DNA of 64,000 bases from Solirubrobacteraceae bacterium (lineage in GTDB: Bacteria > Actinomycetota > Thermoleophilia > Solirubrobacterales > Solirubrobacteraceae): the NCBI GenBank assembly GCA_029263125.1, contig JAJCYD010000013.1, forward strand, positions 1 to 64,000, written 5' to 3'. Positions 27,287 through 37,601 of this stretch are shown here, piece by piece. The position numbers were made by a program, and so were the translations under genes. Below the pieces are notes generated by a model, which was not told where the DNA came from, did no database searches, and saw only the letters and a list, made by a program, of their open reading frames with translations. Positions within the stretch are counted from its first letter, which is position 1; each line of letters opens with the position of its first letter.

Positions 27287-28008
27287 AAGAAGTTCAGGCC
27301 CAGGCCGTCGAGGAACTGCTGTACCTCGATGTTCAGGCGAAACAACTGGTTGGTGAGCACCAGCACGCCCATCGCGACCAGCACCGCCCCGGAGCCGACC
27401 TGGATTGCGACGTAGTGGCGCTTGAAGAACGCGAATGACCGGCTGGCGGCGTTGAACGCGACAGCGGACACGAAGAACGGCAGGGCAAGTCCGGCCGAGT
27501 AGATCGCCAGCAGCAGCGCGCCGCGCGCTGTGCCCTCCTGTGTCGCGGCGATGCCGAGGATCGCTCCAAGCGTCGGCCCGACGCATGGCGTCCACGCGAT
27601 CGCGAACGCAGCGCCGGCGACGATGGGCCCGCCGCGGCCCGCGCGCTCGATCAGTCCTCGCGGCCTGAAGTCTCGGCCCAGGCGCGCGAAGAACACCGAC
27701 GAGATGAAGAACACGCCCATCGCGATGACGAGCACACCTGCAACGGTGTTCAGCGTGCGCTGGCTGTCGAAGAGCACCTCGCCGGCGAGCGTGGCACTGA
27801 GCCCGAGGAGGATGAACAGCAGCGAGAACGTGCCGACAAACAGAAGGCTGCGCCCGATGACCGCCGGGTCCACGCGCGCGCCGCCGCCTGCGGGGTTCAC
27901 GCCAGTGACGGTCGCAAGGTAGCCGGGCACCAGCGGCAGGCAGCAGGGCGACAGAAACGAGATCAGTCCCGCGGCGAACGCGAGTGCGATCGTCGGCGTG
28001 TCGATCAT
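27274..28008 (-). CDS. ccdA: CcdA/DsbD-type thiol-disulfide transporter
   Basis: A 244-residue polytopic protein that carries reducing power across the membrane to extracytoplasmic thioredoxin-like proteins. Redox cysteines lie in ISFLSPCCLPLVPGYL near the N-terminus and WTPCVGPTLGAIL in the middle; there are about six helices. The ATG overlaps the stop of the TlpA-like lipoprotein gene upstream by 4 bases, its probable electron partner. Confidence 0.88.
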   Translation of the reverse strand: MIDTPTIALAFAAGLISFLSPCCLPLVPGYLATVTGVNPAGGGARVDPAVIGRSLLFVGTFSLLFILLGLSATLAGEVLFDSQRTLNTVAGVLVIAMGVFFISSVFFARLGRDFRPRGLIERAGRGGPIVAGAAFAIAWTPCVGPTLGAILGIAATQEGTARGALLLAIYSAGLALPFFVSAVAFNAASRSFAFFKRHYVAIQVGSGAVLVAMGVLVLTNQLFRLNIEVQQFLDGLGLNFFQSV

Positions 28009-28568
28009 CGCAGCGCGTAGCGTCGGATGTTCGCGTCCAGGGCTGCCTCGTCGCGGTAGGCCCCCTGGTGGGTGAAGCTCAGCTTCCCCGCCGCGTCATA
28101 GAACGCGGTCGTCGGCCATGCCCGGCCTCCGCGAAACAGGCGGGCGACGTTCCCGTCAGGATCCTCGATGTGCGCGTACGGGGTCGGATAGCGTGAGAGA
28201 AACCCGCGTGCGGTGCCGGGGCTGTCGCGTGAGTTGACGCCGAGAAACGCGACCTTGCCACGGTAGCTCTGGGCGAGGCGCTGAAAGAACGGGAACTCCG
28301 CGCGGCATGGGCCACACCACGACGCCCATTGGTTCACCACGACCGGGATACCGCGAGCCGCGGCGATGCGACGGCGAAACTCGTCCTCTCCCCCGGCCAA
28401 TAGCCGGTTGGCATCGGGGTCGACGCGCCGCAGCTCGACCAATGATCTCTCATCGCCTCTGATCGCCGAGGGGTTGGCCCGCTGCTCCTGCGTGCCGCAG
28501 GCCGCAAGCAGAAGCGCCGTCAGAACACCAAGCAGGACACGGATCGAACAGGACATCCTACGATGCAT
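28005..28568 (-). CDS. TlpA/ResA-like thioredoxin lipoprotein
   Basis: A 187-residue protein with an N-terminal signal ending LLLAACG (lipobox) and a thioredoxin domain with the active site NQWASWCGPCRAEFPF. It likely reduces or exchanges disulfides outside the cytoplasm with CcdA as the electron source. The start is ambiguous: ATG 28568 keeps a basic n-region (MHRRMSCS), ATG 28556 is shorter. Either start lies inside the palindrome at 28555-28580, so repressor binding would block initiation directly. Confidence 0.85.
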   Translation of the reverse strand: MHRRMSCSIRVLLGVLTALLLAACGTQEQRANPSAIRGDERSLVELRRVDPDANRLLAGGEDEFRRRIAAARGIPVVVNQWASWCGPCRAEFPFFQRLAQSYRGKVAFLGVNSRDSPGTARGFLSRYPTPYAHIEDPDGNVARLFRGGRAWPTTAFYDAAGKLSFTHQGAYRDEAALDANIRRYALR

Positions 28569-28580
28569 AGTACGTAGGAT
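28555..28580. promoter_or_regulatory. Palindromic operator, type 1, between tlpA-like and CDF genes
   Basis: Perfect 8-base arms ATCCTACG and CGTAGGAT are separated by 10 bases. Inside, CTACGA-N6-GTA gives the same half-site spacing as the sites at 12432 and 19996, so two half-sites may overlap here. It covers the start of the minus-strand lipoprotein gene and lies ~40 bases upstream of the plus-strand CDF gene. Confidence 0.65.
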
Positions 28581-28614
28581 GACCTTCCACAAGCCGGGCG
28601 CCGCCGCTCCCGGC

Positions 28615-28628
28615 TGTCGTATGCGACA
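28615..28628. promoter_or_regulatory. Short perfect palindrome at the CDF start
   Basis: TGTCGTATGCGACA has 5-base arms (TGTCG/CGACA) around TATG and includes the likely ATG of the CDF gene. It may be chance or a second regulator site for the metal operon. Confidence 0.3.
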
Positions 28629-29565
28629 TCTGCGTAGACATGCAGGTATCGTGTCGTCCTTGAGCGGCGAGGGACACAGCCACACATCCGCGGTATCGGC
28701 CGCTGGCCGTCACAAGCGCCCGCTGCTGATCGCGTTCGCGCTGACGGCGGCATACATGGTCGTCGAGGCGGTGACGGGGATCCTGACCGGCTCGCTTGCG
28801 CTGCTCAGCGACGCGGGGCACATGCTCACAGACGTCGCGGGCCTGGGGATGGCGCTCGCCGCGATCACCTTCTCGCAGAGCCGGCGCAACCGGTCGCAGA
28901 CCTATGGCCTGTATCGCCTGGAGGTGCTGGCGTCGCTGGTCAATGCCGTGTTGCTGTTCGCGGTGGCCGGCTATGTGATCTTCGAGGCGGTTGGGCGGTT
29001 CTTCGAGCCGCCAGACATTCCCGGCGTGCCGTTGCTGCTTGTCGCAAGCGTCGGCCTGATCGTCAACGTGATCTGCTTCCGCCTGCTGCAAGCCGGAGCC
29101 AAGCAGAGCCTCAACGTCCGCGGTGCGTTCCTGGAGGTCGTCGCCGACGCGCTCGGCTCGATCGGTGTGCTCGTCGCCGGCGCCGTCGTGCTGCTGACCG
29201 GCTGGCCCTACGCCGATCCGATCATCGGCGCGGCGATCGGTGTGTTCATCCTGCCCAGGACCTGGCGCCTGGGGCGCGCGGCGTTGCGCATCCTGCTGGA
29301 GGTCGCGCCACCCGGCATCGATGTCAGCGACGTCGAGCGCCGGCTGGCTGAGCTACCGGGGGTCGGCCGTGTCCACGACCTGCATGTGTGGACGCTCACC
29401 TCCGGGCTGGATGCGGCAAGCGGTCACCTGCGCCTGAAGCCCACCGCGAACCTGGGCGCGGTGCTGAAGGAGGCCACCGAGCTGCTGGAGCGCGAGTTCA
29501 CGATCGACCACGTCACCCTGCAATGCGAACCGGCGGACTTCAGCGAGACCGCCCCGGAGGTGTGA
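28621..29565 (+). CDS. CDF-family heavy-metal exporter
   Basis: A ~314-residue cation diffusion facilitator that exports Zn, Cd or Co by proton exchange. Six helices are preceded by a short His-bearing N-terminus (GEGHSHT). Metal-site motifs are LLSDAGHMLTDVAGL in helix 2 and VVADALGSIGVL in helix 5; the C-terminal domain has VHDLHVWTLTSG. The start is uncertain: ATG 28621 sits on a small palindrome (28615-28628), and GTG 28651 and ATG 28579 are in frame. It is followed after 3 bases by the P1B ATPase gene, forming a metal efflux operon with the ArsR-type sensor. Confidence 0.88.
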   Translation: MRHLRRHAGIVSSLSGEGHSHTSAVSAAGRHKRPLLIAFALTAAYMVVEAVTGILTGSLALLSDAGHMLTDVAGLGMALAAITFSQSRRNRSQTYGLYRLEVLASLVNAVLLFAVAGYVIFEAVGRFFEPPDIPGVPLLLVASVGLIVNVICFRLLQAGAKQSLNVRGAFLEVVADALGSIGVLVAGAVVLLTGWPYADPIIGAAIGVFILPRTWRLGRAALRILLEVAPPGIDVSDVERRLAELPGVGRVHDLHVWTLTSGLDAASGHLRLKPTANLGAVLKEATELLEREFTIDHVTLQCEPADFSETAPEV

Positions 29566-29568
29566 GCC

Positions 29569-32027
<2,459 letters not shown>

Positions 32028-32031
<4 letters not shown>

Positions 32032-32417
32032 GCTCCTCACCCGAACCCGAGCAAGTCGTCGCGATCGAGCACTGCCCCCGCCTCGTCGATCCCGCGCGCG
32101 TCGCGTCCGTCCGCGAGCACATGCCCGATGACGCGACCGTCCAAGACGTCGCCGACGCATTCGGCGTCCTCGCCGAACCAGCGCGGCTGCGAATCGTGCT
32201 CGCCCTGTTGGAAACCGGCGAGCTGTGCGTCTGTGACATCGCGGCATCCGCAGGCATGTCCGAGACCTCCGCATCCCAGCACCTGCGCGTGCTGCGCAGC
32301 ACCCGCGCGGTACGCCGGCGCCGCGACGGGCGCATCAACTACTACTCCCTCGCCGACGGCCACGTACGTCTGCTCATCGACGTCGCACTCGAGCACACCC
32401 GCCACGAACCGACTTGA
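32028..32417 (+). CDS. ArsR/SmtB-family metal sensor repressor
   Basis: A 129-residue winged-helix repressor. It carries the alpha3 cysteine motif ELCVCDIA (CadC-type soft-metal site) and the alpha5 pattern DGHVRLLIDVALEHTRH (D-x-H...H...H, SmtB-type zinc site), plus an N-terminal EHCPRL cysteine that could complete a CadC site. It likely senses Cd, Pb or Zn and represses its own efflux operon. It is translationally coupled to the P1B ATPase. Confidence 0.88.
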
Positions 32418-32469
32418 CCGACACGCGCCCCGCGTGCTGAGCAACCCTCCGCCCAGGCCCACGTAGCAC

Positions 32470-33243
32470 GTGCCTGCACTCGTCCAGACGCTTCACCCGT
32501 CATCGATCGTCGTCGGCGTGCTGCTCGCCTCGGCAGCGATGGCGTACGCGTCATGGTGGCGGCGTCTGCGCGCCGGCCACCAACCCGAGCAGGTTCGCTG
32601 GCGACACGCGGTGCTGTTCGGAAGCGGGCTCACGGTCCTCGCGTTCTCCCTTGCCGGACCGCTTGACTGGATCGGCGAGCAGCGCCTGATGGCCGGGCAC
32701 ATGGTCCAGCACCTGGTCGTCTTCTCCGTCGCGCCCGCCCTGCTGCTGACCGGCATCCCACGAGTCTCCTGGCCACAACGCATCCTGCACGCGTCCGCCC
32801 CCGCGATCGTGCGCACGACAACGCTGTGCGCCATCGCCGGCCTCGCAGCCATCTGGCTACTGCACGTCCCCGCGGTCCTCGACGCCGGCGTGCGTTCCCC
32901 GGCACTCAACGATCTGCAGCACCTCCCGCTGCTGCTCGCAGGACTCGCCCTCGCGTGGCCGCTGGCCGGACCCCGGCCCATCGTCGGCCTCCTCGCGGTG
33001 GCATTCCTCGGCGTCATCTCCCTCGGCGTCGGGGTACTCGGAATCTGGCTGACCTGGATTCCACAGGTCGTCTACGAGAGCTACCTGGAGGTCCCCCGCC
33101 TGTGGGGCCTGAGCGCCAAGACCGACCAATCCCTCGCCGGCGCCATCCTCCTCGTCGTCGACGAACCCTTCGTGGCCATCGAGGTCGCGATCCTCTTCAT
33201 CCGCGCCCTGGGAGCTCAGGACGACGAAGGCGCCGATAGCTGA
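32470..33243 (+). CDS. CtaG-family membrane protein, copy 3
   Basis: A 257-residue polytopic protein (GTG start) with the CtaG marks LMAGHMVQHLVVFS, HVPAVLDAG and AKTDQSLAGAILLVV. Sequence and length are closest in type to copy 2. It lies 52 bases after the ArsR gene on the same strand, so may be part of that transcript. No oxidase gene is nearby. Confidence 0.8.
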   Translation: MPALVQTLHPSSIVVGVLLASAAMAYASWWRRLRAGHQPEQVRWRHAVLFGSGLTVLAFSLAGPLDWIGEQRLMAGHMVQHLVVFSVAPALLLTGIPRVSWPQRILHASAPAIVRTTTLCAIAGLAAIWLLHVPAVLDAGVRSPALNDLQHLPLLLAGLALAWPLAGPRPIVGLLAVAFLGVISLGVGVLGIWLTWIPQVVYESYLEVPRLWGLSAKTDQSLAGAILLVVDEPFVAIEVAILFIRALGAQDDEGADS

Positions 33244-33499
33244 GTCAGGCCGGACGGACGTGTCGTACACGCGGACACACACGCCACCCCTACATCACGT
33301 TGCGGGCCGGGAGACCGCGAGTCTGTTCCGGCTGGGTCGCCGATCGTGCAGACTCGCGGCGTGCGACCGGCGCTGACCGCAACCCACGTTTGGGGCCGTC
33401 ACCCGAGTCGACCGAGCTGCAGGCGTTGCTCGTCCCGACGGCGCGGACGTGTCGTGGGTGTGATCGAGCTGATCACCGACCAGAACGGCGGGTGCTGAA

Positions 33500-34040
33500 G
33501 GGCAGGGGCGCTGGGCGCGCTGACGGCCACCGGTGCGCCAGATCGCTTCGTCGTGGCCGGTGGCAATGGGTCGATCGGGCCGGCCGCCCGGTGCGCCGCG
33601 CAGCTGGGCGTCTCGCTGGCCGTCGTCGCGGTTGGCACGGCGAACGACTTCGCCCGCGCCAAACAGCTGCCGCGAGATCTCGGCGACGCGTGTGCGCTGG
33701 CCCGCGACACTTCGTGAACGTCGCGGGATGAGCTCGCGATGGCGGGAAGTAGGTGATTCTGTCAACGTCGCGACAACCGGGCTGTCGGTCGTCGCAGCGA
33801 GCCGCCCAGCCGTACAAGTCGCGGCTGGGCCCACTCGCTTACACGCTCGGGGCGCTGCGCGCGGGCGTGAGCGCGTCCTCGCTGCGCTGCATGGTCACCT
33901 GCGACGGCGAGCATCGCTCTTGCGGTGCGGCGTGGCAGGTCTTCGTCGTCGTCACCGGCGCGTTTGGCGGAGGCAGCGGCGTCGGTACACAGACCGACTA
34001 CGAGCTCCTTGACGCGTCGGCGCGGTGCCTGTAGGCCGGC
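33500..34040 (+). pseudogene. Diacylglycerol kinase-family lipid kinase, frameshifted remnant
   Basis: Three frames together give a recognisable lipid kinase: DRFVVAGGNGSIGPAA (nucleotide-binding GGDGT-like, here GGNGS) and VAVGTANDFARA in the first; VNVATTGLSVVAAS in the second; then RLGPLAYTLGALRAG and WQVFVVVTGAFGGGSGVG in the third. The N-terminus is missing, and the region 33244-33500 shows no gene. The gene is clearly dead. Confidence 0.7.
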
Positions 34041-34120
34041 ACGCCGCTGAGGACGGCCTCCGGGGGTTTCGCATGCGACGAGCGGTTGTCGGTGACTGCC
34101 ACGGGCTACGCTGGTGGCGC

Positions 34121-34651
34121 ATGGCAAACCTGCTGCTCGGCCCTATGCTGCGCTACGTCAGCGATACCGTGGCGACGATCTGGGTGGAGGCTGACGGCGC
34201 GTGTTTGGTCGAGGTCCTCGGTCATCGCAGCGAGACCTTCACGGTCAATGGCCGCCACTACGCGATCGTGGCGATCACCGGACTGCAGCCGGACTCGAGC
34301 GTCGAGTACGAGGTCAGGCTCGACGGTCTGCGGTGCTGGCCGCAGGCCGACGGTGGCTGGCCGCCCTCGCATATCCGCACCCTGCCCCGCACGGGGCCGG
34401 TGGAATTGGTGTTCGGCTCTTGCCGGGTGACGCGTCCGCATCATCCGCCGTACACGTTGCATCCCGACGAGCATGAGCTTGGGATGGGCGTCGACACGCT
34501 CTACGCGCTGGCAGTGCGCATGCGCGACCAGAAGGTCGAGTGCTGGCCGCACATGTTGTTGCTGCTCGGCGATCAGATCTACGCCGACGAGGTGTCTCCC
34601 GAGACGCAGGAGTTCATCCGCGCGCGCCGGGACGTCAGCCAACCGCCGGGC
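34121..34651 (+). pseudogene. PhoD-like metallophosphatase, 5' part (interrupted by an IS3 element)
   Basis: ATG 34121 opens a PhoD/purple acid phosphatase-like protein: an N-terminal fibronectin-like domain, then VFGSCRVTRPH and LLLLGDQIYADEVSPETQ, the first metal ligand loops. The frame runs exactly to the insertion point after DVSQPPG (177 codons). Without the 1547-bp insertion the frame would continue in phase with the 3' part, giving 548 residues. Confidence 0.85.
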
Positions 34652-34701
34652 TGAGGTGTGTCTGACTCAAAGCCACAGATCGCGGAGTTGATTAGCCCGC
34701 A

Positions 34702-35784
34702 TCAGCGGCTCTCCGGCGGTTGGCGTTGATGGTGCTGCAGGCGATGGTACGCGATGCGCTGGCGGCGGGCACGCATGAGCCCGACGCGACGCGCCCGGCG
34801 GATCTGCGGGCCGCGGCCTTCGTGCTCGTCGTCGGGCGTGACGTAGCCGATGCCGGCGTGCAGGCGGATGGTGTTGTACTCGACGCGGACCTCGGCGAGC
34901 TCCGCGCGAAGCACGGCGGCGTCGGTGATCGCGTCCAGGTGCGGCCAGTCGGCCTTGATGTGGCTGAAGAGGCTCTCGATCCAGGCCTGGTCGGTCGGGG
35001 TGCCGGGCCGCCCGAAGTGCTGCGCGATCGCGCACATCGCCATGAACTCGCGCGTCGACCCCGAGGTCATCTGCGGCCCGTTGTCTGAGACGGCCAACAG
35101 GATCGGCCGGCGAACAGCATCATCGAGGAGAGGATCGGCGAGGCTGTCCTGGCGTTCGGCGACGAGCTCGTCGAGGCCCTCGAGCTCCAGCGCGTCGCAG
35201 AACGCGGCCTGGATCTGGGTGCTGGTCTCCTCGCCGGAGACGACTTCGCAGATCCACTTGCGGGTGACGAGGTCCATGATCGTGATCACCGCGACCCGCG
35301 GGCAGCCGGCGAAGTGCGTGACGTCATAGATCCAGATCGAGTGCTTCGTATAGGTCGCCCACTCGGGAAACGGCCGGCGCTCCGAACGTCCCGCGCGCCT
35401 GGGCCGTCGCAGAACAAGGCCGTTTGCAGCGAGAACACGCCGAACAGTCGCTGGTGACACCCATACCAGCTGCTCGTAGGAGCCGCGGTGCGCGAGCTTG
35501 CGATGCGACCGGTCGACCTCGCCCCACGCGTCGAACAACTTGATGATCGCGTCGCGCTCGTCGGCGAGCAGGCCATGCACCGGCCGTCCGCCCGCCGGCC
35601 GGTCTTCGAGGCGGCCGGCTTCGCGGCGCTCCCACCAGCGCCACGCGCGGCCCTCAGCAAGCTCGAGATACCGGCAGGCGCGGCGATGCTCCCAGCCCGC
35701 CCGGGTCGCTTGGTCGATGAGCTTCAGCAGTCCGGCCTTGGTGGCCGCGTCGACGCGGCGCGGGACCGGGCCACTCAGTCCCAA
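34702..35784 (-). CDS. IS3-family transposase OrfB (DDE integrase domain)
   Basis: A 360-residue catalytic part with DDE residues in IWIYDVTHFAG, AVSDNGPQM and QAWIESLFSHIK. The frame begins at TTG 35784, but translation is probably by -1 frameshift from orfA: orfA ends in GGA AAA GGG, where slippage on the four A residues leads into AAA AGG of this frame. All catalytic residues are intact, so the element may still be active. Confidence 0.9.
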   Translation of the reverse strand: MGLSGPVPRRVDAATKAGLLKLIDQATRAGWEHRRACRYLELAEGRAWRWWERREAGRLEDRPAGGRPVHGLLADERDAIIKLFDAWGEVDRSHRKLAHRGSYEQLVWVSPATVRRVLAANGLVLRRPRRAGRSERRPFPEWATYTKHSIWIYDVTHFAGCPRVAVITIMDLVTRKWICEVVSGEETSTQIQAAFCDALELEGLDELVAERQDSLADPLLDDAVRRPILLAVSDNGPQMTSGSTREFMAMCAIAQHFGRPGTPTDQAWIESLFSHIKADWPHLDAITDAAVLRAELAEVRVEYNTIRLHAGIGYVTPDDEHEGRGPQIRRARRVGLMRARRQRIAYHRLQHHQRQPPESR

Positions 35785-36110
35785 CGCCCTTTTCCCTCGG
35801 CCAGCATCAACCGGACGCCCATCTCCTTCAGCGCCTCGGACAGCCTGGCGATCTCCGCGCGCGCCTCGGCCAGCTCGGGATCGACGCCGCCCGCCTTCAC
35901 ACCGGGCCGCGACGCCGCGAGCGCTTCCAGCGCGCCCTGCTTTGCGACCGTGCGCAGCTTCATCACCGTCGAGCGATCGACACCGGCGCGATCGGCGGCC
36001 TCGCTGATCGTGCTCTCGCCGCGCAGCAAGCCGATCCAGATCTCATACTTCTGTGACGGCGACAGAAACCGCTTGCGACGACGGCCGCTCGATGGTCCTT
36101 GCTCGGTCAT
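35775..36110 (-). CDS. IS3-family transposase OrfA (helix-turn-helix part)
   Basis: A 111-residue protein with a helix-turn-helix (SEAADRAGVDRSTVMKLR) and a C-terminal coiled-coil or leucine-zipper-like stretch (ELAEARAEIARLSEALKEMG). It overlaps orfB by 10 bases at the A-rich slip site. It binds the terminal repeats and regulates transposition in this family. Confidence 0.85.
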   Translation of the reverse strand: MTEQGPSSGRRRKRFLSPSQKYEIWIGLLRGESTISEAADRAGVDRSTVMKLRTVAKQGALEALAASRPGVKAGGVDPELAEARAEIARLSEALKEMGVRLMLAEGKGRWD

Positions 36111-36202
36111 TTCGGACTCCTGTTCGACGAGCCCGAGAGCCTGCCAGATGCGGTCTGATCAAACCCCGGATCTGTGGCGTTGAGTCAGACGCAAACCAGG
36201 GC

Positions 36203-37318
36203 CTTGAGGTGGCGGGCTTTGAGGAATACGTCCGCCTGTATCACGAGGCGTGGAGCCACCCGGCGTTACGTTGGCTGCTGTCGACGCTGGCGACGGCGAT
36301 GATCTTCGACGACCACGACGTCCATGACGACTGGAACACGTCGGCGGCCTGGGTGGCGACGATGCATACCGAGTCGTGGTGGCCGGAGCGGATCTCCGGT
36401 GCCCTCGCGACGTACTGGATCTATCAGTACCTCGGCAACCTTTCGCCCGACCAGTTGGAGCACGATCCGGTCGTGCAGAGCGTTCGGGGCGCAGAGGACG
36501 CCGGCGCGCTGCTGCGACAGTTCGCCCTTGAAGCCGGCCGCGCCGGCGGTGGGCGCCAGTGGAGCTTTGTCCGCGACCTGGCCAGCAGCCGCCTCGTCGT
36601 CCTGGATGGTCGCGAGGGCCGAATCCTCACCGAGGGAGCCCGCGAGATGTTCGACGAGGCCGAGTGGCAGTGGCTGACCGAGCAGACCAACGGTGACTTT
36701 GATCATCTCGTGCTCGCCAACACGCTCCCCGTCCTGCTACCCCCGACGTTCCATTACCTCGAGGCGTTCAGCGAAGCGATCTGCGCCGGTGCGTGGGGCC
36801 CGACGGCGGCGCGCCTGGGCGAATGGCTTCGCCAGGCATTCGATCTCGAGCACTGGGCGGCCTTTCAGACCTCGTTTCACCGACTGCTCGCCCTGACGCG
36901 CGAGGTCGGCGCCGGCCGGCGCGGGACAGCTCCGGCATCGATCATCTTTCTCGGCGGCGACGTTCACCAGGGATATCTGCATGAGGCCGCGTTCCGTCCG
37001 GATGCTGGGGTGCGAAGCGCGGTCTACCAGGCGGTCTGTTCGCCGTTTCGAAATCCGCTCGTCCGCCTTGATCGCACGCTGCTGAGCGCCTGCCGGCGCG
37101 GAAACCTGCTCGGCCGCGCGATCCGTCGACTGGCTCACGCGGTGGGCGTCAGCGACCCCGAGGCCGGCTGGCGACTGGCCCAGGAGCCGACCTTCGACAA
37201 CCAACTGGCCACCCTGCGAGTCGACGGGCGCAAAGCCTCGCTGCGCATCGAGCGCACAACCCCAGGAGACGGAGCCGACCCCGCCCTGCAGACCACGCTG
37301 CAGCGACGCCTAGCCTGA
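36203..37318 (+). pseudogene. PhoD-like metallophosphatase, 3' part
   Basis: In-phase continuation of the gene starting at 34121. It contains the metal-ligand motifs MIFDDHDVHDDWN and IIFLGGDVHQGYLHEA, with a C-terminal beta domain. The coding frame is open (371 residues), so the gene was functional until the IS insertion. It has no start of its own that would make a useful protein. Confidence 0.85.
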
Positions 37319-37383
37319 GCCTGATGCCGGCGGCTCAGATCGCCGACTGGCCGGTCATCACGCTCAGAGGTCACGGCGCGGGC

Positions 37384-37601
37384 TCACTCGTGTGATCGCA
37401 GCTGGAAGGCAGTGACGGTTCCCGATTCCTCGTTCGCGGTGAGCAGCAGTGGCCTGTGTGTCGGGCTGTCCTTGGCTGAGATGAAGTGGATGCCCTCGGG
37501 GGCCAGGTCAGCGGGTCGGGTGTTGACGTAGCCGGCGTACTGCGCCTGGCCGGGCGTGGAGCCGACGTCGTAGGCAAACAGCCCGCCCAGACGCTCGGTG
37601 G
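37384..37601 (-). pseudogene. Choice-of-anchor I protein, 3' part (cut off by IS256 element)
   Basis: The last ~70 codons of the gene that starts at 40381: ERLGGLFAYDVGS, VNTRPADLAPEGIHFISA and the end FQLRSHE. The frame joins exactly to ATE of the 5' part once the element and one 8-base duplicate are removed. Confidence 0.8.

Larger units (their letters stand above)
34652..36198 (-). mobile_element. IS3-family insertion sequence with 4-bp target duplication
   Basis: The ends are exact: the left end begins TGAGGTGTGTCTGACTC at 34652 and the right end, read inward, begins TGGTTTGCGTCTGACTC, so the element has 5'-TG...CA-3' termini and an imperfect inverted repeat of about 45 bases sharing CTCAA, GCCACAGATC and CCGCATC blocks. 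GGGC flanks both sides (34648-34651 and 36199-36202). Removing the element plus one GGGC restores the phosphatase frame as PPG-LEVAGFEEY. Two overlapping genes on the minus strand encode the transposase. Confidence 0.92.
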
